From positions 171,149,980 through 171,213,979 of the forward strand of contig CM041083.1 in NCBI GenBank assembly GCA_023079485.1: 64,000 nucleotides of DNA. The letters run 5' to 3'. The position numbers were made by a program, and so were the translations under genes. The notes beneath the pieces are model-generated. The model did not search any database. It worked only from the letters and a program-made list of their open reading frames with translations, and was not told the origin of the DNA. This document shows, piece after piece, positions 35,968 through 46,734 of this stretch (positions within the stretch are counted from its first letter, which is position 1; every line of letters begins with the position of its first letter). Source of the DNA: Archilochus colubris (taxonomy: Eukaryota > Chordata > Aves > Apodiformes > Trochilidae).

Positions 35968-36784
35968 TCAGCCTTTTAAATGCCTATGATGAGTGAAGAG
36001 TGTGCAGAGGAGAACATCCCAAGGAGTGAGAAGGACTCATTTGCTGCCCAGTCAGTAAGAGTTTCTGGCAGCAAAATAGGTACTATGAATAACCTCCCTT
36101 TTCCAGACACCTTACATCTATGCAATGTTATCCAGTGATCACAAGGAACTTTTCAAACACTCATTAAATGACCCATGGGCTGGGCTGTTTGCTTGGAGCA
36201 CTCCATGGTGCAGTCTGACGGTCACCACGGTAGAGCTTCTGAGCAAGGTCACAGATAAAACAGCAAAGATGAAAATAAAGCCACTGGACACACCATCCAG
36301 CTTGAACTAGCAGAGAGTGGTCCCTCTCTCCCACAGTCCATCCTCAGCACACCTTGAGACATTTCAACCTACTCCTCCTCCAGAGAGGGATCTCACCTCC
36401 TTCTGTTGATTCAAATTCTTTCTTCTTCACCTGAGGCTTTCTTGACTGGATTATAGGAGGCTTGGTAGGAACCATGTGTGTTCATGGGAGCTGTGACCTT
36501 CAGTGGGAGCTGAGGTTTGTGAGGGGCTGTTCACACCCCCTGTTACAGACCCAACACCTGTGCTGACACTGCCTTCTGCTCACCCCACTCCAGGATTCAG
36601 CTTCCTATTGTGCACAGCTTCATAAAGCTTACACTGGTTGAGATAAAGTCCAATTCAGGTATAAATTTTTAAGGTATACATTAAATTATATATACACTTA
36701 TGTAAACACACATATTAATGTCTATATATAGACTTATAACATGTACAGGTCTGCTTCTAATGTTTTTGAGAATCATGCAGCTGT

Positions 36785-37040
36785 GGAATCACAGAATGGT
36801 TTGGGTTGGAAGGGACCTTGAAGATCATCTACCTCCAATCCTCCTGCCATGGGCAGGGACACCTCCCACCAGACCAAGTTGCTCAAAGTCCCACCCAACC
36901 TGGCCTTGAACACTTCCAATGATGGGGCAGCCACAACTTCCTGGGCAACCTGTGCCAGTGTCTCGCTATCCTCAGAGTAAATAATTCCTTCCTAATACCC
37001 AATCTAAATCTCTTCCAGTTTGAAACCATTAACCCTTTAG
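36785..37040 (-). mobile_element. CR1 LINE 3' fragment
   Basis: GGAATCACAGAATGGTTTGG, TTGGAAGGGACCTTGAAG, CCATGGGCAGGGACACC, CCTGGCCTTGAACACTTCC, CCTGGGCAACCTGTGCCAG and TTCCTTCCTAATACCC follow the CR1 3' region in reverse complement for about 255 bases. Confidence 0.95.
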
Positions 37041-40000
37041 CCATTAACCCATTAACCATTCTGGTACCATTTTTATTTAACAACGGTGTGGCCTGGATGG
37101 ATAGATACCCAGGCATTTTGGTTATGAGATTATTTTTGCTGTCTTTCTGAGAGCAATCCCAAATGTGGCACTGCATTAAAAACAAACAAATCAACAAACT
37201 CTGAGAAGAGTTCATTTTGTCATGTATTTTTTCTTCCTTGAGGGTCATTGCCATGGCTGTCTCTCTTTGTGCATCACAGGCATATGTCAGCTGACACCTG
37301 GGATGTTGAGCTGAAGTACAATGGCATTATTATTTACCAGTTTAGGATCAAGGAATTTAGGCATGGAGAAAGTAAAGAGCCAAGTTTACTGACCATATTT
37401 TGTTGCTTAGCTTACATCAGAGCCCCTGATTTTTCATAGAATTGCCTTCTAGAGCACTTGATATTTTCAAAATGCAGCCTCCATTAACCTCAGATGCAGC
37501 TACAAGTGATTAAACTACGCATAAATCAGGTTTAAGAGTTTAGGTTGAGCAACTCATAAGCAGAGATCAATTGACTAGAAGCCATCCATGAAGAGCTCAC
37601 TGTAAATTACTCTCTGGTATCCTACAGGGCTTTCCAGTCAGAGGCTGTAGTGGAGTCCAGCTCTCCAGGACAATCTGTTCTTCTTCCTAGCCACAGACAC
37701 CATCTTTCTGACCATCTTTCTGACCTGCCACCTCTTGTCCTCCATCCTCCCAAGTGTGACAAAGGACAACAAGGGATGCAGCCACCCTGGAGGTAGGTGA
37801 GCAACCTGGAAACATGCTGTGAGAACTTGGTGGATTTTTAGTTTTGACCTAAAAATTTCTGCAAGCAAGGAGGGACGTGGGCTTGAAGCTTTGGGATGCT
37901 TTGGGGGAGAGCTTCATGGTGCCCACCAGGGTTTCTGTTTAAACAAATAGGCATTTCCTTTGCCAGTGACATGGGCGACTTAATCGGTTTTCTTAGTGTC
38001 TTCCTCCTCTTCCCTGGCTTCTCAGGGTCTGATTGTTTCTTCTTATCTGTATGGAAACTGCCTCCAACAATTTTCTAGCTCTCAACTCCTTTCTGTCTCA
38101 TAAAAGCTTTGCCACCCACTAACATCCACCTCCGTATTACTTACACCCACCACACAAGGGCAGATGCTCAGGAGAAGTATAAAGGTGACATGAAGAAACT
38201 AGTGAGTCTTTTAATCCTGCTCTTCATTTAATACCACTTCTGCTATTTTTTAGTATGCTAATGAGGTTTTGTAAATCTTTCAGATGAAAGAAAAGAGAAG
38301 GAAGGAGAAAAAATGCCCCTAACCCTCAACCTATTTTGTCAAAAGCTGTACTTCAATATCTGAAAATAAGAAGGCCAAGCCAGCATCATGTTGGGGATTT
38401 ATTTAAAATTTTAATTACACAAAATCCTATTTATTATGAATGCATCAGTTGAATTTCTTAAGTACTGAATATTAGCTGCAGCTTTGGCTGTGGAAGGGTT
38501 TGTTTTCCTGACTATCAAATGGCAGCAAGAAGACAACATCAAGCTCATTTTGCTAATCTCTTTTTGCAACATAATCAGGCACGACTTGGTGACACAGCAC
38601 ATGGGATGTGTTAATGCCTGTCCTCATGCTAATTACACACATCTGAGTATGCAGAGAAAATGCTTCTTTACTCCATGTCTGCACCATAGCATCACATTTC
38701 TCTGTATCAGAGGACTTTGAATTTCAGATGAGGCTATACAGTTTTAGAAGTATTTTTGAGAAAAAGTTGTTTTTTTTTTCCTGGTAGTTCTAGATGTAGA
38801 AAAAATATGTTACAGCATTTTAAATGGAGCCCAGATGGAAAGAAAGACATTATTCTCAAATTAAAATCCCTTGCATGTTTCTCAAAAATCAAGGTTTTCA
38901 GCAGAAGCTGTCATGCAGTCTTGAAGTGCAAGCAAAAATTATCAAGAAACTTGACATTCTTCACTATATTGAGAACAATATAATTATAACAAAGCATAGC
39001 CAGTATAAAGTATAACAAATATAAAGCATTTCAGTCTTGCAGATGCTTTCTGAGAGACACCAAGGCACAGACACCAACAGGGTGGAACAAGGTCATGCTC
39101 TGCAGCTCTCCAGCTTTAACACTGTGTTTGGTGGATCATTCCCAGCCCAAGTGGGGGGATACTGAAAGTTCACATGTTTCAGGCTGAAGGGAGATGCTGG
39201 GGGACACTGAAAGTTCACATGTTTCAGGCTGAAGGGAGATGCACCCTTGCACTGACTCTCAGCCAAAGATGGGTCATGGACACCCAGGCAAATGATCCTG
39301 GTTTAGGTGCTGTGTTGTTGTGTTTGCTGGACCTTACCTGAGATCACTTTCTGTGCTTCCTTTGAGGAAGAAAATACATTGGGTGATTGCAAGCAAAACC
39401 AAGCACACCAGCAATTCCTGGGGAACTTCTGGCTGTGTTTGCTAACCAAAATAAATTAAAGCCACGGAGGTGAAATGGAATAAATGGAAACATCTGGAAC
39501 TGTGGAGGTCTGGCAGGTTGGCAAGTTGGAATGTATTACCTACCCTGGACTAATTGCCCTGTGGTAACTCTGAGAGCTTAACTGAGGATGAACCTTAGAT
39601 TTAAGATCTGTAACAACAGGAAAGAGGCACACTGGCTTTGAGTAAACACAGTATGAGACCATGACTGGGGGAACAAATAGGAATAGACATGCTCAGAGAG
39701 CCCAGAGCATCCTTGTCCAGTGGAGTTTATCCTGCATCCATCCTACCCTCACCTATATTGCCTTTCTGCTTTCTGTTACTTTGATTTGGGACAGAACCAG
39801 TGGCTTCCTGGAAAATTTGGAGGTCTTTTTAAATGAAGGGGAACAATATAAGAAGACAATAAACTGCTCCTGTTCCTCAAGGATAAACCCTCTTGCCACT
39901 AACTTTTAAGACCTTGGCAGAGGCATCCAAGAGAGGAGCTGAACTGAGGCTGTGTTGGTGCAGCAGTGACTGACTGCCCCTGTCACGAGGAAGTGCAGAT

Positions 40001-41491
40001 GGTACTGGGAATGAATCCAGATCCTGCATCCTGGGTTGCAGCTATAGTCAGTAACAGAGGTGGAAAGGGTGAGCAGCTGCAGGTCAGAAACAAAGTCTTC
40101 CTCCTCTGCTGGTAGTGTAGGGTTAGTCAATTTACCTCTCTGATTCAGTTCTGGGAGACCCTGAAACACCTCCTGGCAGACTGCCCAGCCTCACAGAAGG
40201 GCTGGAGCCAGTATGGATTTGTAGAAGGTGGGCTGGAGAGTGGGACATGCCCTTGGGTACTGATTTACTACTTGAATTCCCTTTGCTGCATTTTAGGGCT
40301 GGCACAATGCAGTGACAGTGAACCAGAGCACAGTTTATCTGATGTTGTATTGCAACCACTGGTGCACTTGGGTATGGAGACATTTACCTTTTCCTCTGTG
40401 GACTAGAAGATTTTATACCTTGTTTGAAGCAAAGGTGGTGCTTCTAAATGCCATTCCCTTTGGCCACATAGAGCAAGTATCAGCAGCCAAGGCTCTTGCT
40501 CCAGAAGGGCAGGTTCTGGCCACTGTTTATCACCTGAGCACTCATGAGGCAGTGCTGGTTATGGACCTGGGAGATGTAGTGAAGTGAGTGGCCTGCATAT
40601 GTAGAAGGAGACAATCCAAAATGTAGAATTATTTGAAAATTTATTTCACCATTTATCCACTTTGTATTTTGGATAAAACCAGTTAACAAATTGCTAAACC
40701 ATTATAGGCTCTAATTAAAAGTAAAGTGATACAGTAGTTCCAAGCTGTATCTGCTCTGTCTGATGGGGGAGGTAGAGTTCACGAGAGCCCTATATCTGGC
40801 CTATTGGTTTTGTGGTTTATATTCACATTGCAAAAGAAATTAATATGGAGAAGAATTAAAAAAAAAAAAGAAAAAAAAAGGATAGGAGAAATCATTGCCC
40901 ACTGTGCTCATAAACTTACCAGTTCAGACTGCCTTTAATAACTCATCATCCAATATTCATTTACAAGTTACTACAGTAACAGCATGTCCCCAGGAGCAGC
41001 AGATTTGCTGGTGTCATCTGAGATAATTAGACCATATCCACCCCGAGACAATCGAAATGCTTTCCTTCCATCAGGCAACCTTCAGCTATCACAATTATAT
41101 GACATTTAAATTCACTAACTGCTTTCAGGAACACACCCCAGGAGTGCCAGAGGATGGCAGAAACATTCCCTCTCTTCTGGAGGGAGGGGAGAGATGAGGT
41201 GGTGATTGTCGAGCAAGCCTGCAACCTCTCTTGGTGGAAACAATGCCTCTGATCCCATCCACAGCCACCTCCTGGCCGAGGACCTGCTTTGTGGTCTATG
41301 GCACATTTTGCTCTTGCAAGTGTCACAGGGTAATCTGCAATTAAACCCACTCCAGGCAGGTCACAGCTGAGTTCAGACCCTGGGCTGGGGCCACAGAGGT
41401 GGAGCAGGGAAGGAGCACAGGGCACATGATGCTGCTCACGTTGGCTCCTGTCCTCTGTCTTAGGCTGTGACTGTGATGAAAAAGTCAACAT
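37041..41491. other. Non-coding DNA
   Basis: No gene recognised. It contains the 45-bp tandem duplication at 39153-39242 and an A-rich run at 40858-40880. The 154-codon minus frame at 41027-41491 has no motif and is probably chance. Confidence 0.5.
39153..39242. repeat. 45-bp tandem duplication
   Basis: Two adjacent copies of a unit containing ACTGAAAGTTCACATGTTTC (39161 and 39206) and CAGGCTGAAGGGAGATGC. They differ at about two positions, for example GATACTG versus GACACTG. Confidence 0.92.
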
Positions 41492-42117
41492 GAGCTGGCA
41501 ATGTCAGCTTGCTGCTCAGAAAGCCAAATATATCCTGGGCTGAATCAAAAGAAGTGTGATCAGCTGGTCAGGGGAAGTGATTCTCCCCTTCTACTTGGCT
41601 CTCATTAGACCCCACCTGCATCCAGCTCTGGGGTCCCTGGCACAAAATAGACATGGAGATCTTGGAATGGGTCCAGAGGAAGACTACAAAGATGATCAAG
41701 AGGGCTGGAGGACCTCTTTTATGAAGGCATGCTGAGACCTGGGTTGTTCAGCCTGGAGAAGTGTCCAGGAAGACACTGCAATACCCTTCCAGTACCTAAA
41801 GGGGCCTAAAGGAAAGCTGGGGAGGGGCTTTTTAGAAGTCATATAGTGACAGGAAGAGGGTATGATTTTTAACTGACAGTGGATAGATTTAAATTGGGTA
41901 TTAGGAAGAAATTCTTTGCTGTGAGGGTGATGAGACACTGGCATGGGATGCCCCGAGAATTTGTGGATGTACCCTTCCTGAAAGTGTTCAAGGCCAGGCT
42001 GGATGGGGCTTTGAGCAACCTGGTCTGGTGGAAGGTGTCCCTGCCCATGGCAGGGGGGTTGGAATTAGATAATCTTCAAGGTCCCTTCCAACCCAAACCA
42101 TTCTGTGATTCTATGAT
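41492..42117 (+). mobile_element. CR1 LINE, about 625 bp, with 3' tail
   Basis: Collinear with the CR1 3' region: a GGTCCAGAGGAAG patch, GTTCAGCCTGGAGAAG, GGGAGGGGCTTTTTAG, TATTAGGAAGAAATTCTTTG, GTGTTCAAGGCCAGGCTGGA, CCTGCCCATGGCAGGGGG, GGTCCCTTCCAACCC and GTGATTCTATGAT. It is 5'-truncated. Confidence 0.95.
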
Positions 42118-42662
42118 CTCTGTAGCAGCCATTAAGCAAAGTATGAGACATAATTTTCTGTTAAGACTTTCTCTGAGAGCTGTGTCTGGAGGAATGCAGG
42201 AGTGGCTTAAAATTTCAGGCTTCAGTGGCAGCTACTTGCTGGGTGAAGGCTGTAAGGCACCTTCATATCCCTATCAATATAGCTTCCAGGTACCACCATA
42301 CCATAGCTTCCACTGGTACCAGCAAACAACGGGCATCTCAAACCCATCCACAACACCCTGGTGTTGCAGAGGTCATGCTTAGGTTTCACTAGGAAGAAAA
42401 TAGGTAAAAATAAATTGTGCTGGACTCAGAGCAGCCCTGCTTTCCCCCACACATCCCTGCCCCTTCCCCACTAGTGACATAGCCCTGACCTTTCAGCTTG
42501 TCCTTCCTCTGGTGTCTGCAACTTGTCTCCCTGTGACAAGAGATCAAAAATCCATCATCACTCTACTGTCAGCTGATAGCTTGGCTTGGTTTGTGCAATC
42601 TTAAGAAAGGGCAGGGCACAAAAATCAGCCCAGAAAACCAAAGTGAGACATTTACCATGGGT

Positions 42663-42854
42663 AAGTGGAACAATAGAACAGATTGCCCAGGGAGGTAGTT
42701 GAGGTCCCACCCCTGGAGATATTCAAGGTGAGGCTCAATAAGGTTCTGAACAACTTGATGTACTTGAGGATGTTCCTCCTTACTGCATAGGGGTTGGAGT
42801 AGGTGACCTTTAGAAGGTCCCTTCCAACCTGAGCAATTCTACAATTCTATTATT
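42663..42854 (+). mobile_element. CR1 LINE 3' fragment
   Basis: TTGCCCAGGGAGGTAGTTGA, CCTGGAGATATTCAAGG, GAGGCTCAATAAGG and GGTCCCTTCCAACC, ending in ATTCTACAATTCTATTAT. It belongs to a different CR1 subfamily from the copy just to its left. Confidence 0.9.
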
Positions 42855-43513
42855 AGCTTTGGGCATGAAAAACAAACAGTAAGTCTGGGGAAATTTTTTA
42901 GTTTGTGCAATGTATGTTGATTCTTTGTTGATGTACTCTTTACAGTAAGGAAAGGGACATTTCTGTGGGAACATTTGGCTTGTGGCACAAAAGCTTCTAA
43001 TTTTGTGCAAATCATATCCTGTTCCTTCTTCTTCCTCCCCCTCAAACTCTCGAAGAATGGTTCTTCTAGAAGTTTTCTGCACACAGGGAGGATGCAGGTG
43101 GAGAAAAAGAACAGAAAGGGAGGTTCAGCTTAGTCAGAAAAGACAATGTTCCACCTACAGAAAGAAAATTATCTCTATTAATAGAATGAAAGTTTAAAGG
43201 ATTTTGTTGGGGAAAAAAGATCAAAACCAAAAAACAAACCCTAGAGCCCTGTAAGTTAACACTCATACTTGTGGAAGGTACAGTATTTACAGCCTCCAAG
43301 TCTGCAGAGCTTTGCCTGAAGAAGGATGGTAGCACAAAAAGCAAACATGTTCATTTTCCCCTCCACCTGCCCTGTCCAAATGCCTCAGATCTGAGACCAA
43401 ATGTTCTCCCCTAACCAGGAGAGAACAAGTCAGTCTCCATGCTGGGGAGGGAATCTCCTCACATCCCCTGCCAGCATCTCCACTGTGACCCCATGTGCTA
43501 CCAGCAAGAGGGA
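42855..43513. other. Non-coding spacer between CR1 copies
   Basis: Nothing recognisable in this stretch, which separates two CR1 copies in opposite orientation. Confidence 0.45.
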
Positions 43514-44965
43514 TCACAGAATCACAAAATGGTTGCATTGGAAGAGACCTTTCAAGCTCATCTGGTCCAACACCCCTGCCACAGGCATCTGTCCCCAGAT
43601 CAGATTGCTCAAAGCCCTGTCCACCCTAGCCCTTAACACTTCCAATGATGGGGCATCCACAGCTTCTCTGGGAAGCATGTGCAAGTGCTTCACTGCACTA
43701 TTTGCAAAAAAAAAAAAAAAACTAAATTAAATAATTCTTTTATATGTTCAATCTAAATCTACCCTCTTTGAGTTTAAAGTATTGCCCCTCATACTGTCAC
43801 TACAGGCCCTGATGTCTTATAATCTCCCCTTAAATGTTGAAAGGCTGTAATAAATTCTCCGCAGGGCCTTTGCATCTCCAGGCTGAGCAGTTCCAATTCT
43901 CTCAACCTTTCTTCACAAGATAGGTGTTCCAACCCTCTGACCATTTTCACAGCCCTCCTCTGGACCCACTACAACACATCCATGTTCATGTCCATGTCCA
44001 TATCCATGTCCACATCCATGTCCTTCTCATGCTGGGGACCTCAGAGCTGGATGGAGTACTCCAGGTGAAGTCCCACCAGAGTGGAGAAGAGAGGGGGAAT
44101 CCTTGACCTGCTGGCCATGCTGCTTTTGATGCAGCCCAGGATATGGTTGAGGTTCTGGGCTGCAAGCACATCCTACTGAGTCAGACCTATTTTTGTTACA
44201 CTTGTACACCCAAGTTCTACACCATTGGGTTGCTCCCAGTTTATTAATAGTTAATTAAGCCTGTATTGACACCAAGGATTGCCCTAACCCATGTGCAGAA
44301 CCCTACACCTGGCGCTGATGAACTTCATAAGGTTCATGTGGGTCCACCCTGGGTGGGTCAAACCTCTCTGGGTGGCATCCTTTCTCTCAAGCAAATTAGC
44401 TGCACTAGTCAGTATGGTATCTCTGCAGATCCTACTGTCTATGTCACTGATGAAGATATTAAATAGTGTTAGTCCCAGTATGGATCATTAAGGGACACCA
44501 CTTGTTACTGGTTTCCAGCTGGATATTGAGCCATTGACTGTAACTCTTTGGACACGAGTATCCAGTCAATCCTTTACCTAACAATCCATCCATCAGCCTC
44601 ATTTCTCTCCAATTTAGGGGTAAGATTGTTGGGGGACACACATGGACATTTTAGAGTCTTTGCACTGACCAGGTAGATGATACCCATAGCTCTTCCCTTG
44701 TCCACTGACACAGTCACTTCATTGTAGAAGGCCACTAAATTAGCTGGGCATGATTTGTCCTTGTTCAAGCCATTTTGGCTGTCTCTAATCACATCCTTGT
44801 CTCCTATATGTTTTGACATATTCCAAGAAGATGTGCTCCATGATCTTACCAAGAAATGATGTGAGGCTGACTGGTTGGGTGTCACCAGGGGATGAACAGT
44901 CCAGAGGGAAGAGACCTGTCACCCAGTGGATCTGCAGCTCCAGGGGTCTAATTATTTTTAAAGTC
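43514..44965 (-). mobile_element. CR1 LINE, long fragment reaching into the reverse transcriptase
   Basis: Starts with the CR1 3' end at ATCACAGAATCACAAAATGG and runs leftward on the minus strand for about 1.45 kb. Near 44570-44980 broken minus-strand frames read QPVSLTSFLGKIMEHIFLE, VIRDSQNGLNKDKSC, NLVAFYNEVTVSVDKGRA, which are reverse transcriptase motifs of CR1 ORF2. Frameshifts and stops separate them, so it is inactive. The YADD region is eroded or absent. It is the longest CR1 copy in the window. Confidence 0.93.
43977..44022. repeat. (CCATGT)n hexamer repeat inside CR1
   Basis: About eight CATGTC/CATATC-type units expand a single CCATGTCC site that CR1 normally has at this point. Confidence 0.85.
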
Positions 44966-46531
44966 AGGAAGGTTCTTGTTGGAAATCCATTGGTGTGGAC
45001 TGTGCAGCTTCTGGTCATAACACCACAGGCTCCTTCTGTTGGCTCTGGTCTTTCTGTCTCTCCATCCTAAAATGTTATATTTCACTGCAAGTGTAGCATT
45101 GGAGAAAGGGGGCAGAAATGACACATTTCTTATTCAAAGCCATTCTTGCATGTTAATGTCCTCCCCTCACACTCCCATTTGTCTTATATGAAAGTTTTAT
45201 GTTTTAAATTCAGCCAGGTCCTCTCCATTCAGGCAGTTTAATATGTGTTCTTATAAACTTGTCTAGCTCTACAATACTTCATATTTTGGATGCCATAAAA
45301 GTGAATAATTGCACAACGATTTGGATGCATTTATGGGTTTTGAGGATTTGAGAGAGGGGTGGTTTGGGGGTTTTTTTAGGGTTTGTTTGTTTGTTTGTTT
45401 TCTGGGGTTTTTTGGGTTTTCTTTTTTTGTGTGTTTTGCTTTTTTCGGGGGTTTTTTGGGGACTGTTTTTTTGTTGTTGTTGTGTTTTCAGCTTTCTATA
45501 GAGAGCTTTTTATAGAGCTTTCTGTGTGACATGTTATTGAACAAGATGCCAGACCACTCCTTTCATCACATCAAAGGCATCTGAGCCTTTCTTTCTCAGG
45601 ACAAATCTCTCTCCTTCTTTCCAAAGAGCTGCCAGGGCTGGAAGAGGGAGGGAGCTTGGTGGCTCAAGGATGGGACACAAGGGAAGATCTCCTCCCTATC
45701 TCTCAGGCTGCAGTTCTGCCTACCTGCTCCTTGGGCCAGGGTGCAGGGGGGTGAGGGTGCAGGGGGGTGAGGATGCAGGGCTGCATCTCCCAGGGCTGAG
45801 GCTGCTGAGGTCCCAGCTGCAGTCCCCACTCCCTGTTGAGATGTTATCTGGGGTGGACAGCATGGCCTTGCTGCAAGGACCACCTGAGTCAGCTGGGGTG
45901 GGTGTTCCAGCCATTTGTGGTTTTCTATAGGTCTAGGAAAGCCCTGGGACCATGCTTAACAAGTAGGAATGGCTGTGGGGTGTTTTCCACAGTCTGTCAG
46001 GCCAAAGGTATGGATCAGGTGTGTAATTACTGCAGGAGGGATGCCCACACTTCCAGGTGGAGCTGCTCAAGAGTTCCTGAGGCAACACTGGAAGCTGCTT
46101 GCTCCGTGAAGGCTGATAGGACACCTCCATGCCCTATCAACATATCTTCCATCTGTCTTTAAAACCCTCCTTTTCCCTCCTTTCCACCATCTGAGCATGA
46201 AGGGATGGCTCAGCCCTGCAATTTCCAAATCAAAGTCAATGCATACTCAGAATAACATCTTTTAGACACATGGAGCTTGAAAAGCCTTCAAGGAGAAGGT
46301 TAGTGTTACTTAGCAGAAGAAACACTCTTGAAAAACAATTGGATAAATTCTGGGTGGGCTTTGCCTCACCTCAAAGTATGTATCTAAAAAACCAGACATG
46401 CTACTTACCTGCATCTCCCTGAACAATGAAGATGAGATGGAATTCCACAAAGCAATTCATCATCCCTATTTTTAAACATGTCCATCTTCAGGGAAAGGTG
46501 AAATTACCATGCAGAACCTACAGGAAGGAGG
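44966..46531. other. Non-coding DNA with T/G-rich and G-rich patches
   Basis: T/G-rich low-complexity sequence at 45355-45485 (TTTG units, T and G runs). A GCAGGGGGGTGAGG doublet at 45743-45780 has four nearby G runs. No gene recognised. Confidence 0.55.
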
Positions 46532-46734
46532 TCCTCTCCTCTCCTCTCCTCTCCTCTCCTCTCCTCTCCTCTCCTCTCCTCTCCTCTCCTCTCCTCTCCT
46601 CTCCTCTCCTCTCCTCTCCTCTCCTCCTCTCCCTCTCCTCTCTTCTCTTCTTCCTCTCCTCTCCTCTCCTCTCCTCTCCTCTCCTCTCCTCTCCTCTCCT
46701 CTCCTCTCCTCTCCTCTCCTCTCCTCTCCTCTCC
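46532..46734 (-). repeat. Pyrimidine pentamer satellite (CTCCT)n
   Basis: About 200 bases of (CTCCT)n, that is (AGGAG)n on the minus strand, with one imperfect patch near 46624-46655. It is the same motif as the tract at 13375-13655 but in the opposite orientation. Open in all frames because of the 5-base period; not coding. Confidence 0.95.

Larger units (their letters stand above)
31086..36784. other. Probable SIAH3 intron, left part
   Basis: Upstream of the exon on its own strand, so intronic if exon 1 lies further right. AT-rich, especially 33000-34700. No repeat element recognised apart from microsatellites. The 86-codon frame at 32516-32776 (+) is unrecognised. Confidence 0.5.

Noticed and set aside
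41027..41491. 154-codon minus-strand frame as a gene
   Set aside because: No motif; it borders a CR1 element and looks like chance.
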